Assembly (NCBI RefSeq): GCF_016107525.1
Contig: NZ_JABASR010000014.1
Coordinates: 24,726-88,725 of the forward strand
Direction of reading: 5' to 3'
Source: Psychrobacter aquimaris
GTDB taxonomy: Bacteria > Pseudomonadota > Gammaproteobacteria > Pseudomonadales > Moraxellaceae
Length of the DNA: 64,000 bases
The notes below the pieces were generated by a model. It did not search any database. It saw only the letters and a program-made list of their open reading frames with translations, and was not told the DNA's origin. Shown piece after piece: positions 19,684 to 29,784 of the stretch (position 1 is the stretch's first letter; each line of letters starts with the position of its first letter). A program made the position numbers and the translations under genes.

Positions 19684-20901
<1,218 letters not shown>

Positions 20902-20963
20902 ATTTCAGAAATTTTAAATAAACTGATATTTGTTGATTAATATACTTTAGTATCTTGTAAAAT

Positions 20964-20998
20964 AAGCGTCTCTAACTTAACGTTAGGGGCGTTTTTTT
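20964..20998 (+). terminator. fadBA terminator
   Basis: GCGTCTCTAAC and GTTAGGGGCG pair with a TTAA-C loop (one G-T pair), followed by seven T residues. Confidence 0.88.
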
Positions 20999-21115
20999 GT
21001 GCCCACAGTAAAATAATATAAGTGATTATGCTAAACCCTAGCATACCGTTATTGGTTGAGTAAAAAGGCTATCAAAATTAGAATTTGATTTACTATAAAT
21101 GAATGGTGATAGTGT

Positions 21116-22834
21116 ATGGATGATAATAATAAGCGAAGCCAGTATAGGTATAAGAATAAAAATAGAAGCAGAAATAGAGCAGGTAAGCAGGAGAGACGTA
21201 GAATTACTAAGCGTAAGGAGCAGAAACTCCAACGCACTAAAGGATCGACCAAAATAAAACTAAAGCAGGTGTTTTTTCCTTATTTGGGTTTGAGTATCCT
21301 GACCATTCTACTTTTCGGTGCTTTACGCTGGTTGCTTGATATTTATCTAGATGTTCTTCCTTTAAAGGAAGGCTACTGGAATTTTGGTATTCCTCTCCTT
21401 TTATCTATTTCAGTCGTTAGTATTTGGATGTGGCCGAGGTACGAGCTTCTGACTTTAAAGTGGGTTGAGCGTAGTAGTTCAGGCTACTTTTTTATAACGA
21501 TGGTTTTAGCATTAGTGATACCGCTTGTTCTCAGCCAAAACTATTTGTCTAAAGCTGCCTACGAAGTTATTGAAGTAAATAGCTTGAATGATATTCGTCA
21601 TTATCCAAAGCAAAAGTATTTCAGAGTAAATGATTTTGAGCCACTCAAATTAGAGAGCGTTTCTTATATAGAAACACAAGTAGTCAGTGGACGATATTTT
21701 GACTCAACATTGCATATTGATTATTACATTGCGACGCCATTTATAGCCGCTGAGAATATTTGGCTAGGTTCTAGCTACCACACGAAATACGATAATCGCG
21801 CAGACCAAAGTATTAAAGACAGTCAATACTCAGCGTTTATTAACGACTCGCGCCATAAGTACGAAGCCAAAGACCTCTCTAATATCAGCTACTTTAAGAA
21901 ACTTAAATCATCAAATAGCAGAAATGCTTACTTACACACGATTTCTACGGCTAATAGGCAATCTAATTTGCCACACTTGGTATTAATGCCTGAAACAGGA
22001 TTACTTACTGACAGTTTAGGTCGTGATTTCGTTTGGGGGTTTGGTTCGTTTTTTATTGGTATGGTGCTGTGCTTGTTGCTCGTTCTCGCAGCAGAGTTTG
22101 ATAGTCAAGAAAAGAAGGACAAGCGAAAACGTATACCTATCAAAAAACAAAAGCAAGTAAAAAAACGAGCACCAGTAAGTGATCTATCAAAAAGCCTAGT
22201 AGTTTGGTTTAGAAGTAATAAAGAGCGACCTGCGACGTTGGTATTAATACTGACCTGTATAGGTACATTTATACTGACCTTATTCATGGGTATGGATATC
22301 ATTGATCCTTTATCTAGACAGGTAAATAGTGTAGGTGGGTTAACGATGGACGCGCTGAAAGCTGGTAAGTATTGGCGGGTAGTGACATCGCTTTTTGTAC
22401 ATGTAGGAATTATGCATTTAGTAATGAGTCTAGGGATGCTTTTTGCGACAGGTTATATTTTGGAAAAACTATTGGGTCCTATACGTTTTACGATTGCGTT
22501 TTTTATATGTGGTATTTTCGCTAATGTTTTAGGGGTGCTATATTTTGATATGGATATGGCAGGTGTTTGGGGTGCTACATTTGGCTTGTTTGGTATCGCG
22601 ATACCGTTGGTGGCCTTTAAAATTTTTAATAAAAAATATCGAGAGCTATTCGGCGGTACTATCGCTGCGATATTAATCATTACTTTAAACAGCATGTTCT
22701 TTGCATTTATAAACACGCTCAGTTATATGGTGTATTATCTTTTAACCTTATGTTTTGGCGTTGCTTTCGGTGTGGGCATGGTCATGACTCAAAAACAGTC
22801 TTTATTACGCAATGCTAGGCGTCATAATATATAG
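21116..22834 (+). CDS. rhomboid-fold membrane protein lacking catalytic residues
   Basis: A 572-aa membrane protein. Residues 4-50 are extremely basic (RSRNRAGKQERRRITKRKEQ); three hydrophobic helices follow (about 55-80, 93-108, 121-140), then an external domain (about 145-300), another helix near 305-325, a second basic linker (KKDKRKRIPIKKQKQVKKR) and a C-terminal rhomboid-like region (about 380-565). The order HVGIMHLVMS, then GVWGATFGLFG, matches rhomboid helices 2 and 4, but the usual Asn is Ser438, the catalytic GxSG is GVWG (Trp485), and the helix-6 His is absent. It should therefore be inactive as a protease. It stands alone; its function is unknown. Confidence 0.75.
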   Translation: MDDNNKRSQYRYKNKNRSRNRAGKQERRRITKRKEQKLQRTKGSTKIKLKQVFFPYLGLSILTILLFGALRWLLDIYLDVLPLKEGYWNFGIPLLLSISVVSIWMWPRYELLTLKWVERSSSGYFFITMVLALVIPLVLSQNYLSKAAYEVIEVNSLNDIRHYPKQKYFRVNDFEPLKLESVSYIETQVVSGRYFDSTLHIDYYIATPFIAAENIWLGSSYHTKYDNRADQSIKDSQYSAFINDSRHKYEAKDLSNISYFKKLKSSNSRNAYLHTISTANRQSNLPHLVLMPETGLLTDSLGRDFVWGFGSFFIGMVLCLLLVLAAEFDSQEKKDKRKRIPIKKQKQVKKRAPVSDLSKSLVVWFRSNKERPATLVLILTCIGTFILTLFMGMDIIDPLSRQVNSVGGLTMDALKAGKYWRVVTSLFVHVGIMHLVMSLGMLFATGYILEKLLGPIRFTIAFFICGIFANVLGVLYFDMDMAGVWGATFGLFGIAIPLVAFKIFNKKYRELFGGTIAAILIITLNSMFFAFINTLSYMVYYLLTLCFGVAFGVGMVMTQKQSLLRNARRHNI

Positions 22835-23036
22835 TGATTGGCTATTCATAATCAGAAACCTACGCTAAGCAGTATTAATCAAACGTGATGAATTGTTATT
22901 AATCATTATTAGAGACTATCTCCATTGACGCACTCAGTAAACTATGACTAAATGAGAGGAAGGCTAATAAAGACAATATCAATGATAAAATTAACATAGC
23001 TTTTAACAATAAAGTCCGCCGTACAAGGAGTGTGCC

Positions 23037-23612
23037 ATGTCTACTATGATTACCGATCGTACCTATCGAATCGCTCGCGAAAATACCCAAGCGATGATAA
23101 TTGATATTCAAGAACGCTTAACACCGCATATTTATGACCATGAAAATATCGTCAAAAAAGCAGTGACACTTATTAAAGGTCTACAAGCACTGAATATCCC
23201 TATTATGCTCAATGAGCAGTACAAAAAAGGGCTTGGCGATACGCTACCTGAGATACGCGAGGTATTAGAAGGCGATAACGCTAAAAGCTTTGAAAAGGTT
23301 ACCTTTAGCGCTTGTGATAATAATGATTCGTGGCATTATTTAGCACAGCAAAATAGAAGTATTGTTTTACTGTTTGGGGTAGAGACACATGTCTGTGTAC
23401 TACAAACGGCGCTTGATTTGCTAGATAATGGTATGCAACCTGTCATCATTGGTGATGCGGTCGGCTCACGTTTCCCTTATGATAAAAAGCAAGCGATTCG
23501 CCGTATTCGCCGTGCTGGTGGCGTGATTACCACGGTCGAAACCATTCTGTTTGAGTTATGCCGAAGTAGTCAAGACCCTGCTTTTAAAACCATTAGTAAC
23601 TTGATTAAATAA
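23037..23612 (+). CDS. isochorismatase-family cysteine hydrolase
   Basis: A 191-aa alpha/beta hydrolase of the isochorismatase-like (YcaC) group. The catalytic triad can be placed: Asp in MIIDIQERL, Lys in the NEQYKKGLGDT region and Cys in GVETHVCVLQTALDLL. The family covers nicotinamidases, ureidoacrylate amidases and enzymes with no known substrate, so the reaction is undetermined. ACAAGGAG precedes the ATG, and a terminator follows. The gene stands alone. Confidence 0.85.
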   Translation: MSTMITDRTYRIARENTQAMIIDIQERLTPHIYDHENIVKKAVTLIKGLQALNIPIMLNEQYKKGLGDTLPEIREVLEGDNAKSFEKVTFSACDNNDSWHYLAQQNRSIVLLFGVETHVCVLQTALDLLDNGMQPVIIGDAVGSRFPYDKKQAIRRIRRAGGVITTVETILFELCRSSQDPAFKTISNLIK

Positions 23613-23635
23613 TCGTTTCCTATAGATTTAAAAAG

Positions 23636-23667
23636 ATGGCGCTTAATACGATAAGCGCTATTTTTTT
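23636..23667 (+). terminator. terminator of the isochorismatase-like gene
   Basis: GCGCTTA and TAAGCGC stem with seven T residues, 24 bases after the stop codon. Confidence 0.85.
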
Positions 23668-23710
23668 AGGCGTGCTGATAATTAAAGCAATAATCAGCAG
23701 TGCCAAGCTC

Positions 23711-23746
23711 GAATGTTCAACACGCCCTAGGGCATGTTGAACATTC
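23711..23746. repeat. 36-base palindrome at the repeat junction
   Basis: GAATGTTCAACACGCCCT and its near-perfect complement AGGGCATGTTGAACATTC meet head to head, with one mismatched pair. The right half is the left end of the repeat element at 23728-23941, so it looks like two element ends joined around a CTAG centre. Confidence 0.8.
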
Positions 23747-23941
23747 AATCAATGAACATTTAAATGGGCTAAAAATGGCTAAAAATGGCTAAAAATGGCT
23801 AAAAATGGCTAAAAATGGCTAAATTTTGTCAAACATCGTCAAATAGCTTGGTCATCTCACGATATTAACGGCGCTATTTTCCTTGCTTAACTGCAATTTA
23901 TCTCATTTTTATCACCATTTTTAAAATGAGGACACGCCCTA
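23728..23941. repeat. dispersed MITE-like repeat with internal tandem array
   Basis: Bounded by TAGGGCATG and GACACGCCCTA. The right 150 bases match the copies at 651 and 47246; the left 40 bases (TGTTGAACATTCAATC) do not, so this copy has a different left end. It contains five adjacent AAAAATGGCT units (23771-23820), against one in the 47-kb copy and none in the 0.7-kb copy. Confidence 0.85.
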
Positions 23942-24073
23942 ATGAACGGATATGTTTCGCTATGGATGTTGGTGTCTTCTATCATTTATCTCATAAAATG
24001 TATAATAGTGCCACTTTTGCGTAACGGTAAGATAAAGCGCGATCAATCCACTCGTTAAATGATAGAGATAGTT

Positions 24074-24703
24074 ATGTCAGCAACTAAGCCCATGCCATTA
24101 CCCAACCTAAACCTCGCCTCAAAAATTGATATTGACGATGTTACGCATTTTTTATTAGAGCTAGATGCTCTAAAACGCGTGAATCGCCGTAGTTACGTGA
24201 CCGATACCGATCGCAGAGAAAACTCTGCCGAACATTCTTGGCATTTAGCGATGGCATGTTGGTCAATTGCTGAGCTGTTTGAGCTGGATTTCAATCATGA
24301 ACAATTGCTAAAGATGGCACTGGTACATGATTTGGGTGAGATTGACGCTGGTGATACGTTCTTGTTTGCAAGTAGCCGTAGCATGGCACATGTTGAAGAA
24401 CGCGCTGGCATCGCTAGACTGCAATCCGAGCGCGGTAACGGCATCGCGGCTTTGAGTGAGGTTTGGGAGGAGCAAGAAACTGGTAGCAGTAAAGAAAGCC
24501 AGCTGCTCAGAGTGGTTGATCGTTTGTTACCGTTTTTACTTAATCTCAATACTGAAGGAAAAACGTGGGTTGAGTCTCAGGTCACGTGCTCGCAAGTGGC
24601 TGGGGCGCTTGCTTTTATTAAATACAGCTTTCCTCCCATTCATAATTGGCTCTCACATAATATTGAATATGCCACCCAGCAAGGGTGGTTGGTTGATGCT
24701 TAA
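24074..24703 (+). CDS. HD-domain phosphohydrolase
   Basis: A 209-aa metal-dependent phosphohydrolase of the HD superfamily (YfbR/5'-deoxynucleotidase-like). The metal ligands are His in ENSAEHSWHLA, the HD pair in LVHDLGEIDAGD and a later Asp in VVDRLLPFLLN. Related proteins dephosphorylate deoxynucleoside monophosphates, which is the most likely activity, though the specificity is not visible. An ATG at 24059 in frame would add MIEIV; I prefer 24074 (MSATKPMPLP) because GATAGAGATAG spans a normal ribosome-site distance from it. It stands alone. Confidence 0.8.
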   Translation: MSATKPMPLPNLNLASKIDIDDVTHFLLELDALKRVNRRSYVTDTDRRENSAEHSWHLAMACWSIAELFELDFNHEQLLKMALVHDLGEIDAGDTFLFASSRSMAHVEERAGIARLQSERGNGIAALSEVWEEQETGSSKESQLLRVVDRLLPFLLNLNTEGKTWVESQVTCSQVAGALAFIKYSFPPIHNWLSHNIEYATQQGWLVDA

Positions 24704-24819
24704 ATAAAGCCATTATTTTGCCGTTTAAGTGTTTGCAAATATTCTGTATTTTTCAAATATTAAAGCATTCATAGTTAGCTAAATGAACGATTAAGTACAT
24801 TACATAGAGAGGTCGTTAA

Positions 24820-25425
24820 ATGAGAGTCACTGGCACTTATAAGGTTTTTGCTAAATCACTCGTCTTTATTGGCCTATTAAGTTTGGCGCAACTAACGCAG
24901 GCTGCCGAGCCTATTAGCAATGGTGATAAATTGGCAGGCGATGCCAAAAAACAAATCGGCATTACCACCAGCTATGATCCTGCTTACCGCAAGTTGGATT
25001 TTCCGCGTGGCGATGTGCCGATAGAAACTGGCGTCTGTACCGATGTCATTATTCGCGCCTATCGCTTGCAAAATATAGATCTACAGCAATTAGTCAACCA
25101 TGATATGAAGTCAAATTGGTCGGCTTATCCAAAGAGTTGGGGGCTGAAATCAACCGATAAAAATATCGATCATCGCCGAGTGCCCAATCTTGAAGTGTTT
25201 TTTGCGCGTCACGCAAAGACATTATCGACGACTGATAAAGACAGTTTTCAAGCAGGGGATGTGGTGACGTGGCGATTACCGAATGGCAATTTGCCGCACA
25301 CGGGCATCGTCTCCGATAAAGTCGCTGCGGATGGTACACCGCTGATTATTCACAATATCGGACGCGGCACGCAAGAAGAAAACATCTTATTTGCTTATCC
25401 TATTCTCAAGCACTTTCGTTATTAA
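24820..25425 (+). CDS. exported DUF1287 protein
   Basis: A 201-aa exported protein with a clear signal peptide (residues 1-30, ending TQAAEP). The mature part matches DUF1287 (YijF): GVCTDVIIRAYR with the Cys, AGDVVTWRLPNGNLPHTGIVSD with the His, and IIHNIGRGTQEENIL. The Cys...His arrangement resembles NlpC/P60-like cysteine peptidases, so a cell-wall amidase role is possible but unproven. AGAGAGG precedes the ATG. It shares a terminator with the convergent psd gene. Confidence 0.85.
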   Translation: MRVTGTYKVFAKSLVFIGLLSLAQLTQAAEPISNGDKLAGDAKKQIGITTSYDPAYRKLDFPRGDVPIETGVCTDVIIRAYRLQNIDLQQLVNHDMKSNWSAYPKSWGLKSTDKNIDHRRVPNLEVFFARHAKTLSTTDKDSFQAGDVVTWRLPNGNLPHTGIVSDKVAADGTPLIIHNIGRGTQEENILFAYPILKHFRY

Positions 25426-25474
25426 CCACTTTCGTTATTAACTACTATGCTGCGATAAAACAATTACCCACACT

Positions 25475-25521
25475 AAAAAGCTCAGCTAAGCATAAATTAG
25501 GATGCTGAACTGAGCTTTTTT
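25475..25521. terminator. bidirectional terminator between the DUF1287 gene and psd
   Basis: AAAAAGCTCAG and CTGAGCTTTTTT pair across a 25-base loop, with A and T runs on both flanks and convergent genes on each side. Confidence 0.85.
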
Positions 25522-25540
25522 GAGTCGTTAAATCGCTTGC

Positions 25541-26377
25541 CTATTGAGTGTTAGCGACACCCAGTAGTTGTCCCATTTTTACAACACTATTGGCCTTCAT
25601 ACTGTCTTGCCAATTGGCTTTTGCGCCTTTTGGCAGTATCACAATAGCGGTTGAGCCTAAATAAAAACGACCCAGCTCATCGCCTTTCTCCAAGCTTATA
25701 TTGTGCTCAGATTCTTGAACATCATCAGTGCGAGCAATCTTACCGGTTGCTACCGTTTCGATACCAGCAACAATCATCGCCCCAACCATCACGACCGCTG
25801 CTTTGCCATATTCTGTATCAAATAAACAAACCAAGCGTTCATTACGCGCAAATAAGTCCGGCACGTTCGCCGCCGTCGTATTGTTGACAGAAAACAGCGT
25901 ACCCGGTACATAACGGGTTTTGGTCAAAGTACCAGCGAAGGGCATATGTACACGGTGATAGTTACTAGGGGCAAGATACACCGTCGCAAAACTCCCATCC
26001 GCAAAATAGCGACCATCTTCACTGTCAGCAAGCAGTTGGCCCACGTCATAATAGCGACCTTTCGCTTGGAGCAATTTATGGTCGTCAATTTGACCCAATT
26101 GCGAGATAATACCATCGGCAGGACTGACGATACCATGAATAGTCATGTCGATAGGGCGCGCGTCTTCTTTTAGCTCACGAGTAAAAAAATCATTAAAGCT
26201 CTCATAGGCGTTGAGACTTTGGCGCTCATACTCGTCTAAGCTGACGTTGTAAGCTTTGGCAAAGCTACGGATAAACGTGCGTTTAACATAAGGGTGGCGG
26301 CTAGCGGCTAGACGCCCAGCAACTTTACTCAGTTGCTGCTGCGGGACAAGCTGTTGTAAAGTAGTGAATACATTCAT
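25541..26377 (-). CDS. psd: phosphatidylserine decarboxylase proenzyme
   Basis: Inner-membrane pyruvoyl enzyme that converts phosphatidylserine to phosphatidylethanolamine. The self-cleavage site LGST is in GRFYLGSTAIVILP near the C-terminus, giving a long beta chain and a short alpha chain whose Ser becomes pyruvoyl. YHRVHMPFAGTL and NDFFTRELKEDARPI are also family hallmarks. The ATG at 26377 (MNVFTTLQQLVPQ, 278 aa) fits family length; an upstream ATG at 26422 adds 15 residues. It is divergent from dtd, 112 bases away. Confidence 0.95.
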   Translation of the reverse strand: MNVFTTLQQLVPQQQLSKVAGRLAASRHPYVKRTFIRSFAKAYNVSLDEYERQSLNAYESFNDFFTRELKEDARPIDMTIHGIVSPADGIISQLGQIDDHKLLQAKGRYYDVGQLLADSEDGRYFADGSFATVYLAPSNYHRVHMPFAGTLTKTRYVPGTLFSVNNTTAANVPDLFARNERLVCLFDTEYGKAAVVMVGAMIVAGIETVATGKIARTDDVQESEHNISLEKGDELGRFYLGSTAIVILPKGAKANWQDSMKANSVVKMGQLLGVANTQ

Positions 26378-26489
26378 AATGAGGCTACCAAAATAGGGTG
26401 TGATGTAATAATTAATAAGCAAGAGAATGGCCGTATTTTATCATGGACAGCGTCTTATTGTATGAGCATAATTGGTAAGGAATCCGTAA

Positions 26490-26945
26490 ATGAAAGCACT
26501 TATACAGCGCGTACGCGGTGCTAGTGTCACCGTCGATGCGCAGTGTGTTGGTATGATTGAGCAAGGCATATTGGCTTATATTGGTTTGGGGCCTGATGAC
26601 GATCTAAAAAGCGCTCAGCGAATGGTGGATAAAATCCTCACCTATCGTATTTTTGACAATGATGATGATCCTGCCAAGTACGGCAAACTGGATAAAAATG
26701 TCCAGCAAGTTGGTGGTGGATTATTATTGGTATCACAGTTTACGCTAATGGCAAAAACAGACAAGGGTCGTCGCCCAGACTTTGGTGGTGCGATGGCGCC
26801 CGATGCGGCTCAAGCATTGTTTGCGCAATTGGTTGCTTATGCCAACACGCAACACCCAAACGTGGCAACTGGTCAGTTTGGCGCTGATATGCAAGTGTCG
26901 AGCGTCAATGACGGGCCGCTAAACTTTTTATTAGAAGTGAATTGA
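26490..26945 (+). CDS. dtd: D-aminoacyl-tRNA deacylase
   Basis: Removes D-amino acids (and glycine from tRNA-Ala) from mischarged tRNAs. The 151-aa protein begins MKALIQRVRGASVTVD and holds the two family motifs, SQFTL (in LLLVSQFTLMAKTDKGRRPDF) and the C-terminal GP motif, here NDGPLNFLLE, with Leu where most homologues have Val. GGAATCC precedes the ATG. phoB follows 156 bases later under its own Pho-box promoter. Confidence 0.96.
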   Translation: MKALIQRVRGASVTVDAQCVGMIEQGILAYIGLGPDDDLKSAQRMVDKILTYRIFDNDDDPAKYGKLDKNVQQVGGGLLLVSQFTLMAKTDKGRRPDFGGAMAPDAAQALFAQLVAYANTQHPNVATGQFGADMQVSSVNDGPLNFLLEVN

Positions 26946-26995
26946 GTGAACTAAATACTAGCCGTCACGAGAAATATGAATAGCTTAAAAGTTGA

Positions 26996-27030
26996 ATGTC
27001 ATTAAACTGTCATAATTACCCCGTTTAATA
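26996..27030 (+). promoter_or_regulatory. Pho box and promoter of phoB
   Basis: ATGTCAT-TAAA-CTGTCAT (26996-27013) matches the PhoB-binding consensus of two CTGTCAT repeats separated by four A/T bases, with a single mismatch in the first base. TTAATA at 27025-27030, eleven bases further on, is the expected position for a -10 element when the Pho box replaces the -35. Autoregulation of phoBR by PhoB is therefore likely. Confidence 0.8.
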
Positions 27031-27039
27031 GGGAGCAGC

Positions 27040-27063
27040 AGGCGAGCATTTATCGCCTTTTTT
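27040..27063 (+). terminator. terminator-like hairpin in the phoB leader
   Basis: AGGCGA-GCATTTA-TCGCCT followed by six T residues. It lies after the predicted phoB transcription start and before the ATG at 27102, so besides ending dtd transcripts it could attenuate phoBR. Confidence 0.75.
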
Positions 27064-27101
27064 GTCAGCCAAATGTGGTCCTCTAACACTGAGAATGCCG
27101 T

Positions 27102-27806
27102 ATGTATAATGAGCAAATTTTGATTGTTGAAGATGAACCTGCGATTCGTGAAATGATCGTCATGACGCTAGAGATGGCGGGTTTTGATAGTTTGCAGGCA
27201 GCGGATGTATCTGAGGCGCACCAACAAGTGGTCGATCACCGCCCTGCGCTGATTTTGCTAGATTGGATGCTGCCCGGAGATAAAAGCGGCATTGATTTTT
27301 GCCGGTTGCTCAAAAACGATGAGCTACTTGCTGAGATACCAGTCATTATGTTGACAGCCAAAAGTGAAGAGGACAGCAAGGTGCATGGCCTCGATGCTGG
27401 TGCTGATGATTATATGACTAAGCCTTTTTCGACACGTGAGTTGATATCCAGAATCAAAGCAGTATTGCGGCGTAGTAACGCGCTCAGTAGCGATAAACCT
27501 ATCGAAATCGGCAAGCTGAGCCTTGATCCCAAAAGTCAGCGGGTGACAGCGGCTGGTAAAGTGGTTGATGTCGGACCTACGGAGTATCGATTATTGGCAT
27601 TTTTCATGAGTCATCCAGAGCGTGCCTATACGCGAACGCAGCTGCTGGACCAAGTATGGGGCGGTAATGTATATATCGAAGATAGAACCATTGATGTTCA
27701 TATCAAACGATTGCGGACATTACTACGACCGCATCAATGTGATACGTTGATACAGACAGTGCGTGGGACAGGCTATCGATTTTCTAGCTTTATTGAACCA
27801 ATTTGA
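27102..27806 (+). CDS. phoB: phosphate regulon response regulator PhoB
   Basis: DNA-binding response regulator of the phosphate starvation response. The receiver domain (1-120) has the acidic pocket EDEP, the phosphoacceptor Asp in LILLDWMLPG and Lys in DDYMTKPFSTREL. The winged-helix output domain (about 133-234) ends with the recognition region VYIEDRTIDVHIKRLRTLL and RGTGYRFS. Length is 234 aa, normal. The ribosome site is weak. phoR follows after 80 bases, so the two form an operon behind a Pho box. Confidence 0.96.
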   Translation: MYNEQILIVEDEPAIREMIVMTLEMAGFDSLQAADVSEAHQQVVDHRPALILLDWMLPGDKSGIDFCRLLKNDELLAEIPVIMLTAKSEEDSKVHGLDAGADDYMTKPFSTRELISRIKAVLRRSNALSSDKPIEIGKLSLDPKSQRVTAAGKVVDVGPTEYRLLAFFMSHPERAYTRTQLLDQVWGGNVYIEDRTIDVHIKRLRTLLRPHQCDTLIQTVRGTGYRFSSFIEPI

Positions 27807-27886
27807 CTGACGGTTTCTATTCGCTATAAAAGCAGCATGTTAATCGCAGCACAGTGAAAAACAGCGAATAGTGATAAGGATGATGA

Positions 27887-28990
27887 ATGAACACCCTAAT
27901 ATCGGCTCAAGGCGACCAACAAGATAAGTCAGTACTGGCGACTCAGCAGAATACAACGGATCAACTCAAAAAAATTAGGAGCGCACTACGCGCATTGCGT
28001 GATGCAGTGGTTTTGCTCAATGACAATGATGGGCTTGAATGGTGGAATCAGGCCGCTGAAGATTTATTGTTGTTACAGTTGTCAGATAAAGGTAAGTGCA
28101 TTTTTGACTTTATTAGCGCGCCTGAATTTCTTCAGTACTATCAGGCGACAACGAACTCTAACGATGAGGTTCAGGATGGTGTGCACATTGTCTCGTGGCG
28201 TGAGCCCAAGCGTTATCTAAAGTGTGAGCTCACGCCTTTTGGTGATGAGAAGCTGCTTATCATTTATGATGTGACGCGCTTGCATCATTTGGAGGAGATG
28301 CGCCGCGACTTTGTGGCGAATGTCTCGCATGAGTTACGCACACCGTTGACCGTCATGATGGGCTATCTGGAAAATTTTTCGGATCAGCCAGATATGCCGC
28401 CGCATTGGAAGCGCGGGTTTGAGCTGATGAGCCAACAGACTGCGCGTATGAATAGAATTGTGAATGACTTATTGCTGTTATCTCGCATCGAAATCGAAGA
28501 AACCCATGAGCTCAGTTATATTGACATGACCAAGCTGCTGACCCATGTCTATGATGATGCGCAAGCGTATAACCAAGAATATGGACATACCATTCACTTG
28601 CAGATAGACACTTATGACGGACTGTATGGCTCAGAGATGTATCTAAATAGTGCGCTCTCCAATCTGGTGATTAATGCTATCAAATACACGCCCAAGGGCG
28701 GTAATATCGCCATTAGCTGGACAAGAACATCAGAAGGTTGTCGATTTGCCGTTGAAGATAACGGTATTGGTATTGCGCCTGAGCATATCACACGGTTAAC
28801 AGAGCGTTTTTATCGTATTGATAAAGGTCGTAGTCGGGCGACCGGCGGTACAGGGCTAGGTTTGGCAATCGTTAAACACGTCTTATATCAGCATGAGGCT
28901 AATCTGAAAATTGAATCAGTAGAAGGGGTTGGCTCGACGTTCAGTATGGTATTTCCAGCTGCCCACGTTAGATCAGCTGCGATACCTTAA
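27887..28990 (+). CDS. phoR: phosphate regulon sensor kinase PhoR, without membrane segments
   Basis: Histidine kinase partner of PhoB. A PAS domain (about 30-130, [16 protein letters not shown]), the phosphoacceptor His in [13 protein letters not shown], the N box [10 protein letters not shown] and the ATP lid motifs VEDNGIGI and [10 protein letters not shown] are all intact. At 367 aa it lacks the two N-terminal membrane helices and charged linker of E. coli PhoR (431 aa). The sequence begins with a polar 25-residue stretch and goes directly into the PAS region; only 80 bases separate it from phoB, too few to hide them. The ATG at 27887 has AAGGATGATGA before it. The last codons overlap the convergent M23 gene by four bases. 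Confidence 0.93.
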   Translation: MNTLISAQGDQQDKSVLATQQNTTDQLKKIRSALRALRDAVVLLNDNDGLEWWNQAAEDLLLLQLSDKGKCIFDFISAPEFLQYYQATTNSNDEVQDGVHIVSWREPKRYLKCELTPFGDEKLLIIYDVTRLHHLEEMRRDFVANVSHELRTPLTVMMGYLENFSDQPDMPPHWKRGFELMSQQTARMNRIVNDLLLLSRIEIEETHELSYIDMTKLLTHVYDDAQAYNQEYGHTIHLQIDTYDGLYGSEMYLNSALSNLVINAIKYTPKGGNIAISWTRTSEGCRFAVEDNGIGIAPEHITRLTERFYRIDKGRSRATGGTGLGLAIVKHVLYQHEANLKIESVEGVGSTFSMVFPAAHVRSAAIP

Positions 28991-29613
28991 TTTTTTTGTA
29001 AAAGTGGATAGGGGTTCACTGCACTGCCGCTGATATAAATACCGTAATGCACATGTGGTGGCGTGCCTTTTGCATTACCACTGTCGCCGACATAGCCGAT
29101 GATATCACCAGCATCGACCCAGTCGTTCAGGCTAATATCTGCATAATCCTCCAAATGCGCATAATAATGACCTGCGCCGCCTGGTCCAACCACGACCACC
29201 ACACGACCGCCTAATGTATTTTCACCAACTTTGCTGACGATGCCTTGTGTTGTGGATTGTATCGGTGTGCCTCGTGCGGCAAAGATATCGATACCTTCAT
29301 GACTGCGCCCTTGACTGCGTGCAGCGCCCCATGTATCTGTTAGATGTTGTTCTGGAAGTGGACTGGGTAAGCTGTTTTCCGTCGGTAGTTCTTGCTGTAA
29401 TAAACTGAGCTGTTGCCATTTTGCTATCACAAATGACTGAGTTTGCTGGCTGATACTGGGTAATAGCCTATCAAATACAAATAATAGCATCAACAATACA
29501 GCCGCCTTAATGAGCACACTGAGTACACGACTTAAAAAGGTTGGCTTCTTCTTTGGTTTCGATTGCGGGTTATTGCCATCTGCTAGCATCGATTTCTCTT
29601 TAGTTTTTTGCAT
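28987..29613 (-). CDS. M23-family peptidase (LytM domain), membrane-anchored
   Basis: A 208-aa protein with a basic cytoplasmic tail, one membrane helix (about residues 30-50) and a periplasmic LytM/peptidase M23 domain (about 95-208). Zinc ligands of the family are present: His and Asp in [12 protein letters not shown] and the HVH motif in [10 protein letters not shown]. It probably cleaves, or helps regulate cleavage of, peptidoglycan cross-bridges. I use the ATG at 29613 (MQKTKEKSM) rather than a TTG three codons upstream. It overlaps the phoR stop by four bases tail to tail, with no terminator between. Confidence 0.87.
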   Translation of the reverse strand: MQKTKEKSMLADGNNPQSKPKKKPTFLSRVLSVLIKAAVLLMLLFVFDRLLPSISQQTQSFVIAKWQQLSLLQQELPTENSLPSPLPEQHLTDTWGAARSQGRSHEGIDIFAARGTPIQSTTQGIVSKVGENTLGGRVVVVVGPGGAGHYYAHLEDYADISLNDWVDAGDIIGYVGDSGNAKGTPPHVHYGIYISGSAVNPYPLLQKN

Positions 29614-29784
29614 GGACTTCAATTGATATTATATAAGTGAAGTTGTCTATTCTTTGTATACCATTGTTATCTCTGGTTTTTATCCCCATAAATATAACGT
29701 TTCTTTTAAAGTTTACGTGTTTTTAAAACGTTATATAAAATACCAATGTTGCTATCTATTGTTGCTCTCCATGGCTGAATCTTT

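Larger units (their letters stand above)
23668..24073. other. intergenic region holding a repeat element
   Basis: About 400 bases, most of it the dispersed repeat at 23728-23941 and the palindrome at its left end. The remainder (23942-24073) should contain the promoter of the HD-domain gene. No gene is seen. Confidence 0.6.

Noticed and set aside
22105..22302. Small antisense frame in the rhomboid gene
   Set aside because: Overlaps a strongly supported gene; no ribosome site or domain.
23771..23820. CRISPR array
   Set aside because: The 10-base units are directly adjacent with no spacers, and no cas genes are nearby.
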